NCBI RefSeq assembly: GCF_022458985.1
Contig: NC_061785.1
Span: 4,702,204-4,766,203 of the forward strand
Length of the DNA stretch: 64,000 nt
DNA from: Mugil cephalus
Taxonomy: Eukaryota > Chordata > Actinopteri > Mugiliformes > Mugilidae
Reading direction: 5' to 3'
Shown: positions 62,454-64,000 of the stretch, piece by piece
Position numbering within the stretch: the first letter of the stretch is position 1
Layout: each line of letters opens with the position of its first letter
Made by a program: the position numbers and the translations under genes
Notes under the pieces: generated by a model
The model's database searches: none
Told to the model about the DNA's origin: nothing
The model's input: only the letters and a program-made list of their open reading frames with translations

Positions 62454-62771
62454 ACACACCCCCGCATTGATTGAAAGAGCGACTCTGGAGGTCACAGATG
62501 ACATGAAATGAGCCTCTATAGCTGTTTTATCAGCGGGGGGTTGATAATAATAAGAACTTCCCTGAATCAAGTGTCAAGATCTCAGGAATTTGAGTTGTGT
62601 TGCCTGAGGCTTTACATCCTGCTGAACTGTGAAAAGTGTTGTTTCCACACTAAACAATACATTTTGAAGTGATCACACACCCACACACACAGAAGAACTG
62701 TAAGTGCTCGGAGGTGTAAATACAGGAAACTTAGCTTTCTTTCTCTCACATGACACCATCCTTGTGTTTAC

Positions 62772-63984
62772 CTTTGTTGTGTTTCCTGGTCGTAGTGGCA
62801 AACTGGGACTTTCGCAGGGCGCTCGGCGCCGTCTTCCTGTAGAAGCTGTTGCGATCCAGCGAGCCCACGTACACGGGCTTGCGACCCCGTTTCGAATCCG
62901 CGCTCCCGGCGCTGGACTCGTATCCCCGTTCCTGCTCCTCGTCGTGCCGGTACACGCCGGGGTCCTCGAAAGAGCGCGCCTCCTGGAGGGCCAGCTTCTT
63001 CTGCTCCTCGACCCACTCCTCGCAGTGCGTCTTGCGATCCTTTTTAGGGTATTCCTCGTACTGCGAATCTGCGGATATCGAGCGTAGATCTCGGTATCTG
63101 TCCCGCGACCGGTAGTCGTCTCTGGGTTTGTGGCGGTCTTCGATCTCGTCGTCGTCGTCGTAGCGGTCCAGAGGCCGCCGCTCGTAGCGATCCCTTGATT
63201 TGCTGTAGTCCTTGGGTCGGTACTCCTCGTCTCCGTCGTCTCCGGCGTCCCTGTACCTGTAGCGGTGGTCCCTCTCCTTGTAGCGCCGATGCTCATCAGC
63301 GTCAGAGTCATAATGGACCCTTCGTTTGCTGGCGTACGCTTCCTCTCTCCTTCGCTCGGGGGCGTCCCTGTCTTTGTAGCCGTCCTCTCTGCGATCGTGC
63401 TGATCATCTGGTCGACGGTCGTAGTGGCGGCTCTTATGTTTCTGCTCGTCATAGTAGCGGTCCTCATCCCTGCGCTGGTAGTAGTCCTTGTCCCTGGAGC
63501 GATGGGCCTCTTTAGAGTCATAATAATCCCTATCGCGGTCATTGTAGCGGTCGTGGTCCCTGTATTTGTCTCTACGGGAATAAGTGTCTTTATGATCGTA
63601 GTAGTAGTCTTCATACTCACTGTTGTAGCTGTTGTCATGTTCTCTGAGGTCACGTTTGTGGTGCTTCCGGCTCTCATAGTACTGCCTCTCCCTGTCGTCA
63701 CTGTACTTCCTGTCGTAGTGATCCCTTTGCCTGTACTTGTCGTTGTAATCATACTCCTCCAAGTCCCTGCGACCCCTGTAGTCGTAACGTTCGGGGTTGT
63801 GGTCCTCTTCTTGAACCCAATCGTCCTCCCCCCTCCTCCTCCTCCCGTCCTCGTACCCCTCTTGAGTTCTGATGTCATTCTCGTGCGGCGATCTGCTGTA
63901 GTCCTGGTGGCCGTAATCCTCCGGGCCCTGGTAGAAACAATGCTTGCCTTTCCATTCAGATATCCTCAAGTCCAGGTGACCGTC
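62772..63984 (-). CDS. large internal exon of an unidentified Arg/Asp/Tyr-rich protein
   Basis: Bounded by an acceptor (CCACCCTCGCTCACAG before 63984) and a donor (AAAG/GTAAAC at 62772), this exon encodes 404 residues plus one base. It opens with GHLDLRISEWKGKHCFYQG, which looks like the edge of a folded domain. About 280 residues of disordered sequence follow, dominated by Arg, Asp, Tyr and Lys (RDKYRDHDRYNDRDRDYYDS). The end is more conventional: CEEWVEEQKKLALQEARSFE and GRKPVYVGSLDRNSFYRKTA. I do not recognise the protein. The entry phase is 0 and the exit phase 1. The exit phase is compatible with splicing to the dnmbp exon at 51023, but the sequence does not resemble the mammalian Tuba segment before it, so it may be a separate gene. 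The frame is also open to the window edge. The composition leaves other frames open too; the tail and splice sites decide for this one. Confidence 0.6.
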
Positions 63985-64000
63985 CTGTGAGCGAGGGTGG

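Larger units (their letters stand above)
51024..62771. other. exon-poor region between dnmbp and the RDY-rich exon
   Basis: I found no frame with recognisable protein sequence and no exon resembling the coiled coil or N-terminal SH3 domains expected upstream in dnmbp. It holds a Tc1-like relic (53484-53922), a shorter one (59331-59562), a TTAA MITE (57945-58405), a decayed hAT-type end (GTTTGACACCCCTG, about 58528-58541), several mono-, di- and trinucleotide runs (CA near 55930-55985, TG near 60884 and 61120, CTC near 56609-56677) and a CG-richer patch at 53150-53240. It may be a single intron. Confidence 0.4.

Noticed and set aside
62673..63878. 401-codon Thr/Arg-rich minus frame overlapping the RDY-rich exon
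   Set aside because: A one-base-shifted shadow of the same repetitive codons (TTT/TTG-like Thr-rich runs), running through the donor site with no protein-like ends.
63265..63990. Long plus-strand frame (about 240 codons, Val/Leu/Ile-rich) opposite the RDY-rich exon
   Set aside because: It is the antisense of Arg/Asp/Tyr codons, which gives hydrophobic codons and few stops. The minus frame has splice sites and a conventional C-terminal part, so the plus frame is a shadow.

Overview
This is a gene-dense stretch of a ray-finned fish genome, probably a percomorph teleost. The evidence is multi-exon vertebrate genes with GT-AG introns, mostly 80-1500 bp, and introns and gaps filled with short degraded DNA transposons (Tc1/mariner-like, hAT-like, TTAA-flanked MITEs) plus a LINE relic. 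There are no bacterial operons, CRISPR arrays or phage genes. Exons were placed by reading splice sites, phase and protein continuity by eye. Families were named from remembered human orthologues, not from a search.

Layout. 1-3260: 5' end of casp7 (minus strand; only the first coding exon, 2597-2715, is inside) with its probable CpG-rich promoter. 5129-24394: complete nrap on the plus strand, 43 coding exons, 1801 residues: a LIM domain, nine N-terminal nebulin repeats, five 7-repeat super-repeats and a polyQ/Ser-rich tail. 24395-26034: short tail-to-tail gap, mostly one hAT-like element. 26035-32454 and 34365-39183: two intact head-to-tail habp2-like genes (minus strand), each with signal peptide, acidic N-terminus, three EGF domains, kringle and trypsin-like protease, separated by a LINE reverse-transcriptase relic. 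41292-51023: the 3' thirteen coding exons of dnmbp/Tuba (minus strand; DH, BAR and two C-terminal SH3 domains). 51024-62771: no exon recognised. 62772-63984: a large internal exon (minus strand) of an Arg/Asp/Tyr-rich protein that I cannot name.

The order casp7 (head-to-head) nrap (tail-to-tail) habp2 matches the human 10q25 arrangement. The dnmbp neighbour lies elsewhere on human chromosome 10, so the right-hand junction is a rearrangement relative to human. The genes are not one pathway: caspase-7 executes apoptosis, NRAP anchors actin in muscle, HABP2 is a secreted plasma protease, and Tuba is a Cdc42 GEF linking dynamin and actin. I see no evidence of an undescribed multi-gene system. The most interesting material is the habp2 duplication, the changing exon structure inside the nrap super-repeats, transposons abutting splice sites or filling introns, and the unidentified RDY-rich exon.
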